From positions 10,689,352-10,753,351 of the forward strand of contig CM060126.1 in the NCBI GenBank assembly GCA_030522415.1: a DNA stretch of 64,000 bases, in the 5' to 3' direction. Below are positions 48,501-58,469 of the stretch, piece by piece. Source of the DNA: Channallabes apus (Eukaryota > Chordata > Actinopteri > Siluriformes > Clariidae). How positions within the stretch are numbered: the first letter of the stretch is position 1; each line of letters opens with the position of its first letter. The notes beneath the pieces are model-generated. The model was not told the DNA's origin and ran no database searches. It was given only the letters and a program-made list of their open reading frames with translations. A program made the position numbers and the translations under genes.

Positions 48501-51139
48501 AACAATTGTCATTGTCGCAAAGCAGCTTTACACAATCAAAAGAATTATTTAAGTTTGTATGGAATGTGAATGTGTATGAATCAGAATGATCAGATAGTCC
48601 CTGGTGAGCAAGCCGAGGGCGAAAGTGGCAAGGAAAAACTCCCTGAGATGGTAATAGGAAGAAACCTTGAGAGGAACCAGACTCAACAGGGAACGCATCC
48701 TCATCTGGGTGAAACAGGAAGCAGGAAATGAGCTGCATTTATACAGTGTGTTAGGTGGCAGCCAGTTAGACTTGTAGGAAATTCCAGTTTTGAACTATTC
48801 AGCAACTGTAGCTAAGTCAAGTCCTCAGAGAAACAGCTGTCAACACCAGTCGAGGCCAGAACCATCTTCATGGTAGAGCGAAACCGTCCCCAGACACCAG
48901 ACGCATCCCAAAGAGACACATGGGGCATCTATGCGACGAGATCTCCAACCAGAAGCGGGGCACCAGGATGGGTCAGACAGGTCTGGAGGGCAGAGGGAGT
49001 CTGGATCACTGGCAGCTTAGGAACGACATGTGTAGCTCCACAGAGATGTAGTTTTCATAATATGCGGTACTGACAAGCAGCCTGCATCCTTTGATCAAAG
49101 TAATGGTGGATCGTAAGACACTAGCAATTCGCTCAGATACTGCAGCGCGAGAACATTTAATAATTTATATGTCAAGAGTAGTACGTATTTTTAAAAATGT
49201 GAAATTTCACTGGGAGCCTGTTATATATAGTATATGTATATATGCTGTACCAATATTGTTATATATGTTTATCATGTCTGCATAATTATGTACAAAATCA
49301 TTTCATATTGCCATATATATAACCTAAAAAGTAATAAATAAATAACATTACAAGAGAATATATGCATGGCTGTAAAGAAAAAAAATATAGACAGACCAAT
49401 TTTCAGAAGGAAACAAAAAACATAATGTACGATCCTGGGATTTGCATAAAAATAGAAAGGAGCGAGTGTGACAAAGTTACCAGAAGAATATTCTCCAGCA
49501 AGCTCAGTAAAACCTAACAGATGTTTTATTATAAAACTGCACAAGTCTGTGCAGTGCCGGTTCTACACTGAATTGCTCCCCGGGCGAGACTCCCTGTCGG
49601 CACCCCAAGTTTATTGTGTTTTTTTTAGCAAGGTAAGCATAGCAAGCATCATAAGCAAGAAGTCTAACAAACCTAAGAGTTAACATTATACAACTAATTA
49701 ACATAATGACATGAATACCTTAATTATTGCATTAACAGGCGGTGATACAGGTAGGCTGGGTGCAACAGCAGTTGAGGGTTGAGTAGGTTGCTTAGCCATT
49801 AGCTCCAAGTCTAGCTCCTTGAGCCGGATTGCTCGCTGGGTTTCGAGTTCAATTGTTCTATGCTAGTCAGTTTCCCAGGTTTGGGGAACTCTGCCCCCTC
49901 ACCTACGGAAGCCGACATTTGAATTGCAACACCCGCCTCACCTTCCTCCAGCAAAGTTCCTCGCTCAACTAAGTGCCTGTAAACCACTTCCTTGATTTCT
50001 TGTTTCCTGGCACCACGAGTAACCTGGATGCAATATAAATCTGCAATCGCAAACAAATCCCCTTTTCGGCAAATATTTAACTGATCCACTGATGGTTGAA
50101 CTGCAAACATACCTAAATCAAATTTTGAAGCCATTTCTAATTCCCTCCACCTCAAAATGAAAACCACTAGGCAAATGAATGTACACAAAGCCAATTTTAC
50201 AAAATTAACACGACGACCAAAAATCCAAATAGGTTTGAAAAAACTTTTAGACGAGCCCCCAATTTCTGTTACGACCTCTAGGGGTTAGCCGTAACAATAC
50301 AGAGAGAACAGTGTTGCATACCTTTATCTTTTGCCCGTTTCTCCTCATCTTCTTTTCTTTTTTTCCTAAATTGGGCACCTGACAGCTCTCCATCACTGTG
50401 TTTACTTTGTAATCGACGATTCGACAATCAGCAGATTTCCCGCAACGCTGTCACTCACGACCAGAAGTCAAGACTAACCAATTCACCTCCACACCATAAT
50501 AGTTTTTTATTACCTATTTTTATTAGCCATTTCACACAATTAAATAAATGAAAAAAGTGCAAATTATTGGTCTGTGTTTATAATATTTTGAATGAAATGT
50601 GCGTTATTCAGCAGCAGGGGCGGTACAAGTATCATAGATAATAGAAAAACCCCTTAGCGGCAGGGGTTCGTGTGCCGCCCCTCACGTGTCATGAAAAAAT
50701 GCCGCCCGGGCGGCTGCCCCATTAGCCCATGCCTAAAACCACCACTGAGTCTGTCTAAAACTCCTGCTTTTAAGCAATGAGTTTTCTCTCCAAATATTGA
50801 CTGTTTATTTTATTACTCTTTATTGCTCTTTATGCAGAAATATTTTCAAAAGCATTTTTTGCTTATGCCATATTCTTGTATGTGCCCAAGACTTTTGCAC
50901 AGTACTACAAGTAAACAGCTGTTAGGTTTTACTGAGCTTGCTGGAGAATATGAGTTTCTTCTGGTAACTTTGTCACAGAGGTTGAATAGAGAATAATGGT
51001 CATTAACAAGCTTTAAACCAGCCTGTCTTTACACTTACAACTGTAAATGGTTAAAATTCATTTAGTGTAACATTCCTTGTTACTGTACTCAAGTATTGAT
51101 GAGGCGGCATGGTGCTATGGTGGTTAGCACTGTATCCCG

Positions 51140-51220
<81 letters not shown>

Positions 51221-54200
51221 TGTGCCATGGGATGGATTGGCACCCTGTCCAGAGTGTACCCCATGTTGTGCCCTGAGTTCTGTAGGATCGGTTGGCTCCA
51301 AGACCTCTGGGATCCTGAATAAGATAAGCAATATAGTGAATAAATAAAATAATGACTTTTTACAAGACAATTTATTTATAAAAAATAGATTTTTAAACAA
51401 TGTTGTGGTAGTTATGCATCTGAACAGTAAATTTACAAAATCTAACTGAGGCAAGATAACGGTGTTGTGTACACTGTATTTTGTTAAAAATAGACTTACT
51501 TACTTTTCATGTGACACTAACTTACTTTTTTTTTTAAGTATACTTTTTTGACTAGTATTTGTACACTTTTAAGATTTTGGCATCTTTTTTATACTTGCAT
51601 ATCATATCTCCATATTTTTTCCAACCATGATAAAAAGCATAACAACTAATAAAACCATCAGTAGTGGGCAGGACCAAAGTACCAAGCAGTATAACTGATC
51701 ATACAGTAGAATGTTCAGGGAAATTTTGCTGTGGTCGGGAAAACATTGTGACCCTTATAAATGAACGAAATTGCTTGCAAACATTAGATAAGAATAACAA
51801 TCCTCATCCATCATAGCTTCTGTTGTTGTACCTGAAGCATGTTTGCTTTCACATGTTCAGGCTTATCTTTGTACTAATGTATCTGTCATTGACGGTACAG
51901 TTGCTAAAGCAATGGCGCAAGCATTTACGTGAAGAACATTTAGCTTGAATAATTAAGCCAGCGTTGACCTATTTTGACAACGCCTCATATATTGTTGTAT
52001 TAACTATAATAAGTATATATAGTAACATTACAACAGATATACTATACATTCATTCTACATATACTTATATATGCAGCTGAACAGGCAGCCAGTCTTATGG
52101 CAGCATCACAATGCATAAAATCATTCAGATACAGGTCATAAACTTAAGTTAATGTACAAATCATAGATCGGTATGGGTAAATAGATCATTCCTTTAACTT
52201 TATTCATGATGTGATTGTTAGTGCCAGATGGTCTTATGATCTTGTGGGAATTTGAGAAGGAAAAAAAAAATAGCATCCTGTGCAAAGATCAACAGGCAGA
52301 AACACCTTGCTGATGAGACAGATCAAAGGAAAATGCTTGATCGAAGTTGACAGGAAGTCTATAATAACTTAGGGTTTTCTGACATTGTGTGATCTTCCCC
52401 ATGTCTCTGTCTCTTACATCTCACTTTGACCTATGTCAAATGTCGATAAAACATCCCCCTCATTGTGCTTCCTGATATGGTAACACTTCCTTTGTCTTGT
52501 TAGAATGCTTTTGTCTAATAGTAATACACTAAACTTCTTTCTATTGACTGTTACCAAGTCTGCATATGTCTAACTCTCTTTCTTCAACCTGGAACATGCT
52601 AATTACCTTTGTACCTTGGTAACAGATGTACAGTACGTGACACAAGCCATGTGCCTAAAAAAATATACAGGCCACTTTCCTTTGACCTTTCTTAACAAAA
52701 CACCATTTTTACCTACAGAACTGTCTATCAAATAGTCTCAATTTCGGATTATCCTGTATAAACTCCAAGGACACAAAGTGGTAAATATAAATCCCAGGAA
52801 ATTAGCAGTTTCTGAAATACAGGTAGGCTCCGACTTATGAACAAGTTACGTTCTGGGAGCACGTTCGCATGTCCGATTTGTTCTTAAGTCAGACAAAGTG
52901 AGTCTTAAGCACCTCTCGCATGGATATACAATGTAAAGCATACCAATCCACTTGACTAAATCTGTCCACTTTCACCACAGTGCCATCATGAAGCTAAAAA
53001 CCATAACCACACCTAAGGAAATAAATTGCTCACGTGAAATATAACAGTGTTGTCTCTGCGCCTTTAAATCGAGGGGGGAATTCCGGATGCCATTTTGTCT
53101 CAGAGCTGTTTTCCACTGTATTGGACTGTGAACTTTGGTTGAGGATTTTCCAAAATTAGGATATTATTAGGACAGCTTTACAGGACAGCTTTTTTTTTTT
53201 ATCATCGTGCTTACAGACTGGTTCATTGAAACCAGTAAGGCCGACTCATTTCTCTCGCACCCCTCCACACACGCATATACAATATACCAGAATTTAGAGA
53301 TTTTAAACACACAGACACACTGAAAATATTATTCTATATTAGAAATCATATTTATAGAGGTCATATTTTTAACTTCATGCTGATGCTTGATTGCCTGACT
53401 CACTTGACCTGTATATACTGTATTTTCTTTTTCTATTGCTCTGCTGCCTCATGATTGACTGATTAGATAACTCTGGGAATGTGCATACACGTGTGTACAC
53501 GTGTTCCTAAAAAAAAAAATGTTGACAGTAACTACAAAACAAGCTGACAGAGCATATGGGATCCAAAGGGATGAGAACTAAAAATGCTAAATGTTTCCAT
53601 GTGATTGTAACTGTAAGTAGAGTGTACACTATTCAGGCTGTGCGTGAATTAAATGGACAACTTCTCTTCACATACACCAGCAGTAACTCTCAGACATCTT
53701 CCTGACACATTGAATGATGTAAAGATAAAAACAGGATTTTCTGATTCGTCAGGTACCTCATTTAAACACTTTATTATAGCTTTGGTTTTGGCCTGAAATA
53801 AGTTTAAAAATAAGCTTTGTATGACTGATGCCATTCTTTTCTCAGTTTCTTTTTCAGATGAAGCCATCAATGTTTCCTACATCCTCCTGGCTACCGTACC
53901 AGCACTGCTTCTGATTATACTGTTGGGCTCTGGGGTTTTATGTTATAGAGTCATGACTAGGAAGTAAGTAAAATCATCATAAACAAACAAGATAACTCCT
54001 GCAACTATTCATATACTAAGTGGCTACTGGCTGAAAGTCACGTAGACTGGAGTAAGTTTAAAGCTGTTTCACTCATCCAAACAATAAGGTTCTGTCTGCT
54101 TGTTGCAGTCTAGTGGGTATAACTTTGAGCAGATGGACTCTTAAAACAAACATTTCTGATTCAGGGTAGATTCATGCTTGTGTTAAAGGGATTTCCTTGT

Positions 54201-56268
54201 TAAGTAGCTAACACTACAATATACACTCATGCACTGCATGTTTGGGGAACTCCAAGGTAGCACATGCATCATGACATCTTCCAACACAGTTGGGAAGTGA
54301 AGTATGCTTCAGTAAATACAGTACAATCTTTCCCTGGAGAGGTGATCAGAGGTCATCATTTGCACACTACTGGGTGGGGTAATGTCAGGATGTACAACTT
54401 GGAGATAGTACACAGTGACCATGAGGAGGAGAAGAGTCTTGTAGAATGGTATCAGTAATACCAGGGACTACAGGCAACACTCTTCAAGCTCGGCTTCATG
54501 GAACCCTGCAGTCACCACCAACTGATAGGGGACAAGGTCAAGCACAAGGTTGAGTCATATGACATTATGCATAAATGTCATATTTAACAACATTACCCCA
54601 GTGATGCACAATATGACCAAAGATACAGTATGTGGACACCTGACAATCACATCCTGGTGTAGGAGATCCCCAAAATTTTTATCAAAGTTTGTATCTTAGA
54701 ATTGTATAGAACGTATTTGTATGCTATAGCATTACACTTTTATAGCATTACACTTTCTCTTTTACTGGAGAGAAAGGGCCTGAACATGCTCCAGCATGAC
54801 AAAGCACTGTGCAAAAACTGATGAAAAAAAAAAAAGTTTGATGAGAAGCCTTAAAGGATTCCATGACAAGTTCGAGCATCCATATTGAGTACTAGCGAAA
54901 ACAGTAGTGGAAACCATTGGCCTAGTTGCTTGCATCTTCAGTAAACTAGATGCTGGATACATCTTACTGAGACCAAAACAAGCTCTGTTTTGGGGATTTG
55001 GAGTCCACCCTGTGCTGGACTGGTGTCCCATCCAAGGTCCATTCCCTGAGTAAACTTTCCTTTGGAAAGGTGATCAGAAGTCATCATTTTAACACTAGTA
55101 CACTAGTAGGCAGGGTAGTGTCAGGATGTAGAACTTTGAGATTGAGATACCAGGAACTACAAGTAATAATCATGGTTGAGTCCTATAGCATAAATATCAT
55201 ATTTAACTTTCCCTTATCACTCCAAAGGTACACAATATGGCCAAAGGTATGTGAACACCTGGCCATCGCATCCATATGTCGGGGTTCACCCAAGTTTTGC
55301 TACAAAGATGAAATGTCTTTGTATGCTGTAGCATAAAACTTTCCTTTCAATGTGATGTGAGCACCTCATAGTGAGGGAAAATTATTTCCAAGTCCTCTAG
55401 TGGCGTAGCCCTGCTAGACAGCTATTGTAGATGAGGGTGGATGTGGGATAGTCCGAAGAGATAATCAAGAGGGAGGAAACTAATCCACTAGGGAGGAAGA
55501 GAGGTAAGTCACGCTTACCAAGTGAAGAGGAAAAAAATACACACTACGCAATATGCAAATTCTCAGAGCTAATATACTAAAGTGAACAGCACTGTGTATG
55601 CTAGCTAGTAAGAATGGTAATGTTCATAGGCAACCTGGTGGAGCTGGGGCTCGAACCACTAACCTTCCAATCAGTAACTCGGAACCTTAACACCCTGAGT
55701 CATTACTGCCCAATTTAAAGATAAGATGGTTAGGTTAGCTAGCTGGCTAAACATATCTTTAAATATACATGTAAACATACAATAATTGATTTCTAATCAC
55801 ATTATTTTTGTAGTATACAATATTCTTATGGAGACGAGTCTGCTCAAATTAAGTAACCTGTATGAGATCAATTCGTCTGTCAGATGATACCATATGTCTA
55901 GGTATCTTGCCCCAGTTCTGCTTGATGTGTTAATATCCCCTGTAAATCAATCATATATATTCACATATGAAATTAATAACAATTTCTTTTATTTCTTTTT
56001 TAGGAGAAAGGAACAAAATGACATCTATGATGTGCCTGGTCAATGGGTGTCTGGTAGTGCCCTGAAAAACAGCAAGGATGGTCCTAGTCAGAATAGGGCC
56101 CAGCTGGAATACATGAGCTCAGAAATCAACAGAACGTTTAGTTCAACGGACTATGAGAACGTTCCCAGTAATACCGCTGGGTTTGTCACCAACGACATCT
56201 ACGAGACCTGTCGCACTCCAGCCACCGTAGAAGCAGGGTGGGTGGATAATGACATTTATGGATACTGA
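35649..56268 (+). CDS. layn: Layilin (C-type lectin membrane receptor)
   Basis: Coding exons: 35649-35715, 43343-43643, 47380-47522, 47631-47678, 53858-53963, 56004-56268, giving 309 aa (human layilin is longer, about 380 aa). In order: signal peptide ([17 protein letters not shown]); C-type lectin domain at about 27-170 ([51 protein letters not shown]); a very short stalk ([14 protein letters not shown]); a transmembrane helix at about 194-216; a cytoplasmic tail with [20 protein letters not shown] and the terminal [10 protein letters not shown]. The last two match human layilin and rule out chondrolectin, which lacks them. Layilin binds hyaluronan outside and talin/ERM proteins inside. Odd points: the usual EPS and WND calcium-site motifs read KPS and WSE. 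The next gene, sik2, is the mammalian neighbour too. Fish can have two layn copies; which this is cannot be told. Confidence 0.93.
36270..36720. repeat. Diverged tandem array in layn intron 1 (continues at 42500-42640)
   Basis: A loosely conserved unit of roughly 40-60 bp, built from an (aat)ccagtctgtacaggaa half and a gattctgaatcc half, recurs about ten times. Examples are at 36275-36306, 36327-36352, 36380-36405, 36456-36484, 36484-36510, 36612-36642 and 36670-36700. Two further units appear at about 42528-42556 and 42580-42625, beyond the LTR retrotransposon. Units are heavily diverged, so the array is old. It encodes no convincing protein. Confidence 0.6.
37266..37635 (+). repeat. 5' LTR of the retrotransposon
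   Basis: 370 bp, starting TGTCATGCAC and ending TTCCTGACA. It contains a TATA-like ATAAAAG at 37332-37338. About 30 bp downstream (about 37362) is the likely RNA start, gctctatcatt. The corresponding 3' LTR start reads gctctgtcatt. Confidence 0.93.
37637..37647 (+). promoter_or_regulatory. Probable self-priming primer-binding site
   Basis: The 11 bases AATGACAGAGC begin two bases inside the 5' LTR border. They are the exact reverse complement of GCTCTGTCATT in the 3' LTR (42027-42037) and match the 5' LTR (37362-37372) with one mismatch. That LTR site is the predicted transcript start, about 30 bp after the TATA-like box. Tf1 primes reverse transcription from its own mRNA 5' end in just this way, and the sushi group is thought to do likewise. 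No tRNA-complementary site was recognised here. The gag start codon (37638) overlaps it. Confidence 0.75.
37638..38636 (+). pseudogene. gag: Retrotransposon gag (broken at its N-terminus)
   Basis: An ATG at 37638 opens the gag frame (MTEPKAVNP...), but a stop follows at 37689. The next 120 bp only make sense in shifted frames (leucine- and glutamate-rich coiled-coil-like pieces). A run of 15 C residues at 37832-37846 is another likely slip point. From 37848 the frame is open to 38636: capsid-like region ([52 protein letters not shown]), then one CCHC zinc knuckle ([14 protein letters not shown]). It matches sushi-group gag, the source of mammalian PEG10/RTL genes. It packages element RNA in active copies; this copy is inactive. 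Confidence 0.85.
38615..38621 (+). promoter_or_regulatory. -1 ribosomal frameshift slippery site (G GGA AAC)
   Basis: The heptamer GGGAAAC is phased as G GGA AAC in the gag frame, 13 bases before the gag stop TGA (38634-38636). Slipping back by one enters the frame (position mod 3 = 2) that holds protease, reverse transcriptase and RNase H. The heptamer is the same as in PEG10, a domesticated sushi-type gene. A downstream stimulatory structure is likely but was not modelled. Confidence 0.85.
38622..41897 (+). pseudogene. pol: Retrotransposon pol (protease-RT-RNase H-integrase-chromodomain), broken
   Basis: In order: aspartic protease motif ([13 protein letters not shown], about 38755); reverse transcriptase ([43 protein letters not shown] at about 39700-39730); RNase H ([29 protein letters not shown]); integrase with GAFT-like core ([43 protein letters not shown] and E positions kept); C-terminal chromodomain ([20 protein letters not shown]). 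Breaks: a stop at 39689-39691 just before the YLDD box, a stop near 40724 and a frame change by 40800 in the integrase zinc-binding region, and a stop at 41103-41105 inside the integrase core. Further loss near 38900-39230 (between protease and RT) is likely. Not functional. Confidence 0.88.
41931..42301 (+). repeat. 3' LTR of the retrotransposon
   Basis: 371 bp, nearly identical to 37266-37635 (about seven substitutions and one extra T). It ends TTCCTGACA, directly followed by catat, the presumed target duplication. It preserves the perfect 11-base match to the primer-binding site at 42027-42037. Confidence 0.93.
43760..45530. other. layn intron 2 content
   Basis: Starts with a Tc1-type terminal sequence (acagtggggtccaaatgtctgaaaccac at 43763-43790, given here only as a landmark) without a matching second end. 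The remainder is AT-rich intron with no exon-like frame. A TTTA run follows at about 45525-45556. Confidence 0.4.
45570..46090 (-). repeat. L2-like LINE 3' UTR fragment
   Basis: Shares its sequence with the 3' UTR of the LINE at 9919-12955 (ttgagcaagctggaggtgac, ggaaccagactcataatgg, acccatcctcatttgggtga). Only the untranslated tail is present, as usual for 5'-truncated LINE insertions. It lies in layn intron 2. Confidence 0.65.
47017..47091. repeat. Pentanucleotide microsatellite (TATGT/TATGC)
   Basis: About 14 copies of a 5-bp unit alternate between ttatg and ctatg variants, 290 bp before layn coding exon 3. The plus-strand open frame across it (repeated [10 protein letters not shown]) is an artefact of the repeat. 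Confidence 0.9.
48191..48244 (-). mobile_element. Extremely truncated SINE (54 bp) with intact target duplication
   Basis: Only the 3' tail of the abundant SINE family remains: (ATTC)n, ttctataccgcttaatcctg, then ttcagggtcgcgggg. It is flanked by a perfect 13-bp duplication, gctgtatatttat, at 48178-48190 and 48245-48257, showing that it was inserted already truncated. Confidence 0.88.
48474..49080 (-). repeat. L2-like LINE 3' UTR fragment
   Basis: Begins tatagcgcttttaacaattg near 48490, as at 9947 in the LINE above. It continues with the shared tgagcaagccgagggcgaaa, ggcaaggaaaaactccctga and aaccagactcaacagggaac blocks. No coding part is left. It lies in the long layn intron 4. Confidence 0.8.
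49552..50747. mobile_element. hAT-like element carrying a gypsy gag fragment
   Basis: The left end cagtgccggttcta (49552) is the imperfect inverse of the right end taaaaccaccactg (ending 50747). The eight flanking bases are agtctgtg and agtctgtc, an 8-bp duplication with one mismatch, as expected for hAT insertions. GC-rich subterminal blocks (ccccgggcgag; gccgcccgggcggc) also face each other. Inside is an LTR-retrotransposon piece on the minus strand. No hAT transposase is seen. Confidence 0.65.
49740..50265 (-). pseudogene. LTR retrotransposon gag fragment with tRNA-Pro-like primer site
   Basis: On the minus strand, a tgggggctcgtc sequence (about 50249-50262) resembles the tRNA-Pro primer-binding site of gypsy-type elements. 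It is followed by a frame from about 50146 encoding [20 protein letters not shown] and [11 protein letters not shown], then a lysine/glutamate-rich stretch, similar to the N-terminal region of fish gypsy gag proteins. A frameshift near 49845 leads to [12 protein letters not shown]. There is no pol. Just before the primer site is a short ttacgacctctaggggtt-type palindrome that may be the remains of an LTR. Confidence 0.55.
51098..51345 (+). mobile_element. SINE copy with an expanded (TG)n microsatellite
   Basis: The SINE head (gaggcggcatggtgctatgg) is followed almost at once by about 35 TG units (51143-51213), then the family's 3' half (gatggattggcaccctgtcc ... gaataagataagc). The short tgtgtg stretch in the normal SINE body has apparently expanded while the flanking body was lost. 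Open frames of HTHTHT or VCVCVC here are artefacts. Confidence 0.8.
51346..53857. other. layn intron 4, mostly unique DNA
   Basis: AT-rich intron. At about 52823-52920 there is a palindromic transposon-end-like sequence (taggctccgacttatgaaca, then gttcttaagtcagacaaagt) of a type common in vertebrate DNA transposon remnants. No exon-like frame was found in the remainder. Confidence 0.4.
54330..55350. repeat. Diverged tandem duplication in the last layn intron
   Basis: Two blocks about 720 bp apart share a series of landmarks in the same order. They are aggtgatcagaggtcatcat (54340) with aggtgatcagaagtcatcat (55066), gtgtcaggatgta-type text, taaatgtcatatttaac with taaatatcatatttaac, and cacaatatgaccaaag with cacaatatggccaaag. 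Both also contain gtatgtggacacctg-like sequence of a fish DNA transposon end. Between them is a Tc1-like scrap (catgctccagcatgacaaag). The pair looks like a duplicated transposon-derived segment. Confidence 0.65.
55627..55713 (-). repeat. tRNA-like SINE head fragment
   Basis: On the minus strand it reads ggcagtaatgactcagggtg ... gttagtggttcgagccccag, with A-box-like and B-box-like (GGTTCGAGCCCC) promoter motifs. Only this short tRNA-like part is recognisable and the structure is too worn to be a tRNA gene. Confidence 0.5.
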
Positions 56269-57190
56269 ACCTGTCTAGTGAGGGGATCAAAACTGAATGA
56301 CTTTTAACCCAACTGGCTCAAATTCATCTCAACATCTTCAGGATTTTAATACAGGAATAGTAACCCATTGCGAAGAACACGGGGTCCTGTAAATGCTCGT
56401 CAACAAGGTGAACAGTACAGAAAAGGGCAGTACAAAGAGCTACACAATGGTGTCATCACCTCAAATCTACTTCCTCTGTGAAAGCCGGAATCCAGGAAGA
56501 AGAAAGTGCATACGGGAACTCGCACAATAATACTCTGACCTTTCTGCCCATCTGAACAACGTCCTGTCCTGTCTCTACCATTGAGATCTACTTTGTTTTT
56601 CAGGCTGATTATGTAATGACACACCAGATCAAAGGTAAAATAATGGCAGTTTTGCTTAGCATGGAAAATTTAAGGTGGCTTAAAAATCCTGTTTGCAGCA
56701 GCATAAAACTGTCAGTGTTTCATTCTTTTCCTGTTGTGCTTAATATTATACTGAATGAAATATCCAAAAAATCTTTCCATACTGTTTTAACTCGTTTTCA
56801 TAACAAATAAGAAAAGGATTTCCTATTTCGGGATTTGTGCATATGAAAATGTATCCTGTTGGTTATGTTTAATACCTGTTACATTAACTGATATTTTCCT
56901 CATGAAATTTCTCATAAATATTGGTTGTATGGTATGCTGTTATTTGAGTTATCATTCTTTTTTGACAGTTTTTACAGTAAGTGTTTAACAAGACAGCATT
57001 TCTCAACATGTTTGCAACATTTTGCACCGCGCTAGGATTAAACATACAGTATGGCAAGCTTTTAATGATGAACTTATACACATACCTCCTTTCCTTATTA
57101 TGTTTGAGGCTGACTGTATAGTATAAAGCAAATGTGTTGAATCCCATTATAGCATTGTATTTATTTGTATTTTATATGTATTTTATTTTA

Positions 57191-57317
57191 GGGCTAATAA
57201 ACAGGTTATTGGTGCAGTATTTGGTATTTTGCCTTGTTAAACATACTTCTATTGTCTGTTATAAAAACTGATGTTGCATTTTGTAAAATACTGTTAAAAG
57301 GTACTAAATAAAATAAA
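57191..57317 (+). terminator. layn 3' UTR polyadenylation signals
   Basis: An AATAAA lies at about 57196-57201 (ggctaataaacagg) and further ones at about 57306-57317 (ctaaataaaataaag), roughly 0.95-1.05 kb after the layn stop codon. Either could end the layn transcript. Confidence 0.6.
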
Positions 57318-57837
57318 GACATGGAGCTGATGAACTACGAGGCCTTAGTAGCATTGTAATAATGAGCCTTGCCAGCAGATGTCCCTGTTTAATAATGCCA
57401 GTTTGAACGTGCATGCCTAGTTAGAGGGTAATGAGATTTTTGTAGTAGACATACCCTCTCTGAAAGGTGCATGCCAAACACACAATGTTCAACACTATAC
57501 TGTCAATTATTATACTGCCAGCTATTATTCTGTCTACTATTCAATATGATAGCATGCAACTTAAGACGCCATTGTACTATTGTTTGCAGTACAGCTTCAG
57601 ACCCAACTGTGGAGATCTATACAGTATCTATACAATAACAACATGATCAAACTTATATTTAAAGTTTGATGTATGTCCCCCTGGAATGCTTTGAAATAGG
57701 AGGAAAATTCAACTCAAATATAAGGCATACTGATCATGCATTTATTTTTAATAGTGTTTATAATTTTATTATTCATGAGACACCACTCATACAGACAGAC
57801 TAGAAGAGGTGCATGACAACAGTGATAACCACTGAGC

Positions 57838-57912
57838 ACCCATGCCTCACCATGCAAACTTCATGCACACAGACCGGAATCGAACCCGGACCACGGAGGT
57901 GCAAGGCGATGG
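57838..57912 (-). repeat. SINE head fragment
   Basis: Contains the inverted family head: caaacttcatgcacacagac, ccggaatcgaacccggacca, then gaggtgcaaggcgatggtgc. It is a scrap between layn and sik2. Confidence 0.7.
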
Positions 57913-58469
57913 TGCATCCCCATACTGTTTGATGATGATATTAATGAGTATTAAAGAGATTAAAGTTGAAGCTTGATCACTTTTCACAGATAAGGGGAGT
58001 TCTAAGACCAAACGGATTAAAGCTCTGCTGCATCGCTCTTCTGCAAAAAAGAAGCAAAGGCTGAATTGCATTAGCATTACTAGAAGCAGGTAGTCAGGTG
58101 GCGTTGTGGGTAATGTTCAATGTGTCTGGAGGGATTTTTGTTGTTGTTGATGATGCTTTAATGCATGCCATGAATTTATCAAACTGTGCTTATAGAGTGC
58201 ATATGCATATGCTGTGTCACTATGATGTTGAATAGTGTTCTGGGAGGGACTTTGAGTGCAGGTCACATGCAGGCTGGGTAGAACAGTGCACTGAGTGGGA
58301 TTAGGTTCGATGTTGTTAAATATTGCAAACGAGCTGTGAGTTCCTTTAATGCAAATTATATCTTAATCCGAGATCTGCAGCTTGCAGCTGGTGAAAGCTG
58401 ATCGAAGTCGTGTCCGACATTACATTACTCCACTGCTCTCCAACTAGAAAGCAAACTTTTTTTTTTTTT

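Noticed and set aside
51089..51454. HTHTHT / VCVCVC open frames
   Set aside because: Translation of the (TG)n run inside a SINE, not a protein.
35649..56268. Identity as chondrolectin (chodl), the close relative of layilin
   Set aside because: The C-terminal GFVTNDIYE and WVDNDIYGY motifs are layilin features absent from chondrolectin, and the sik2 neighbour supports layn.
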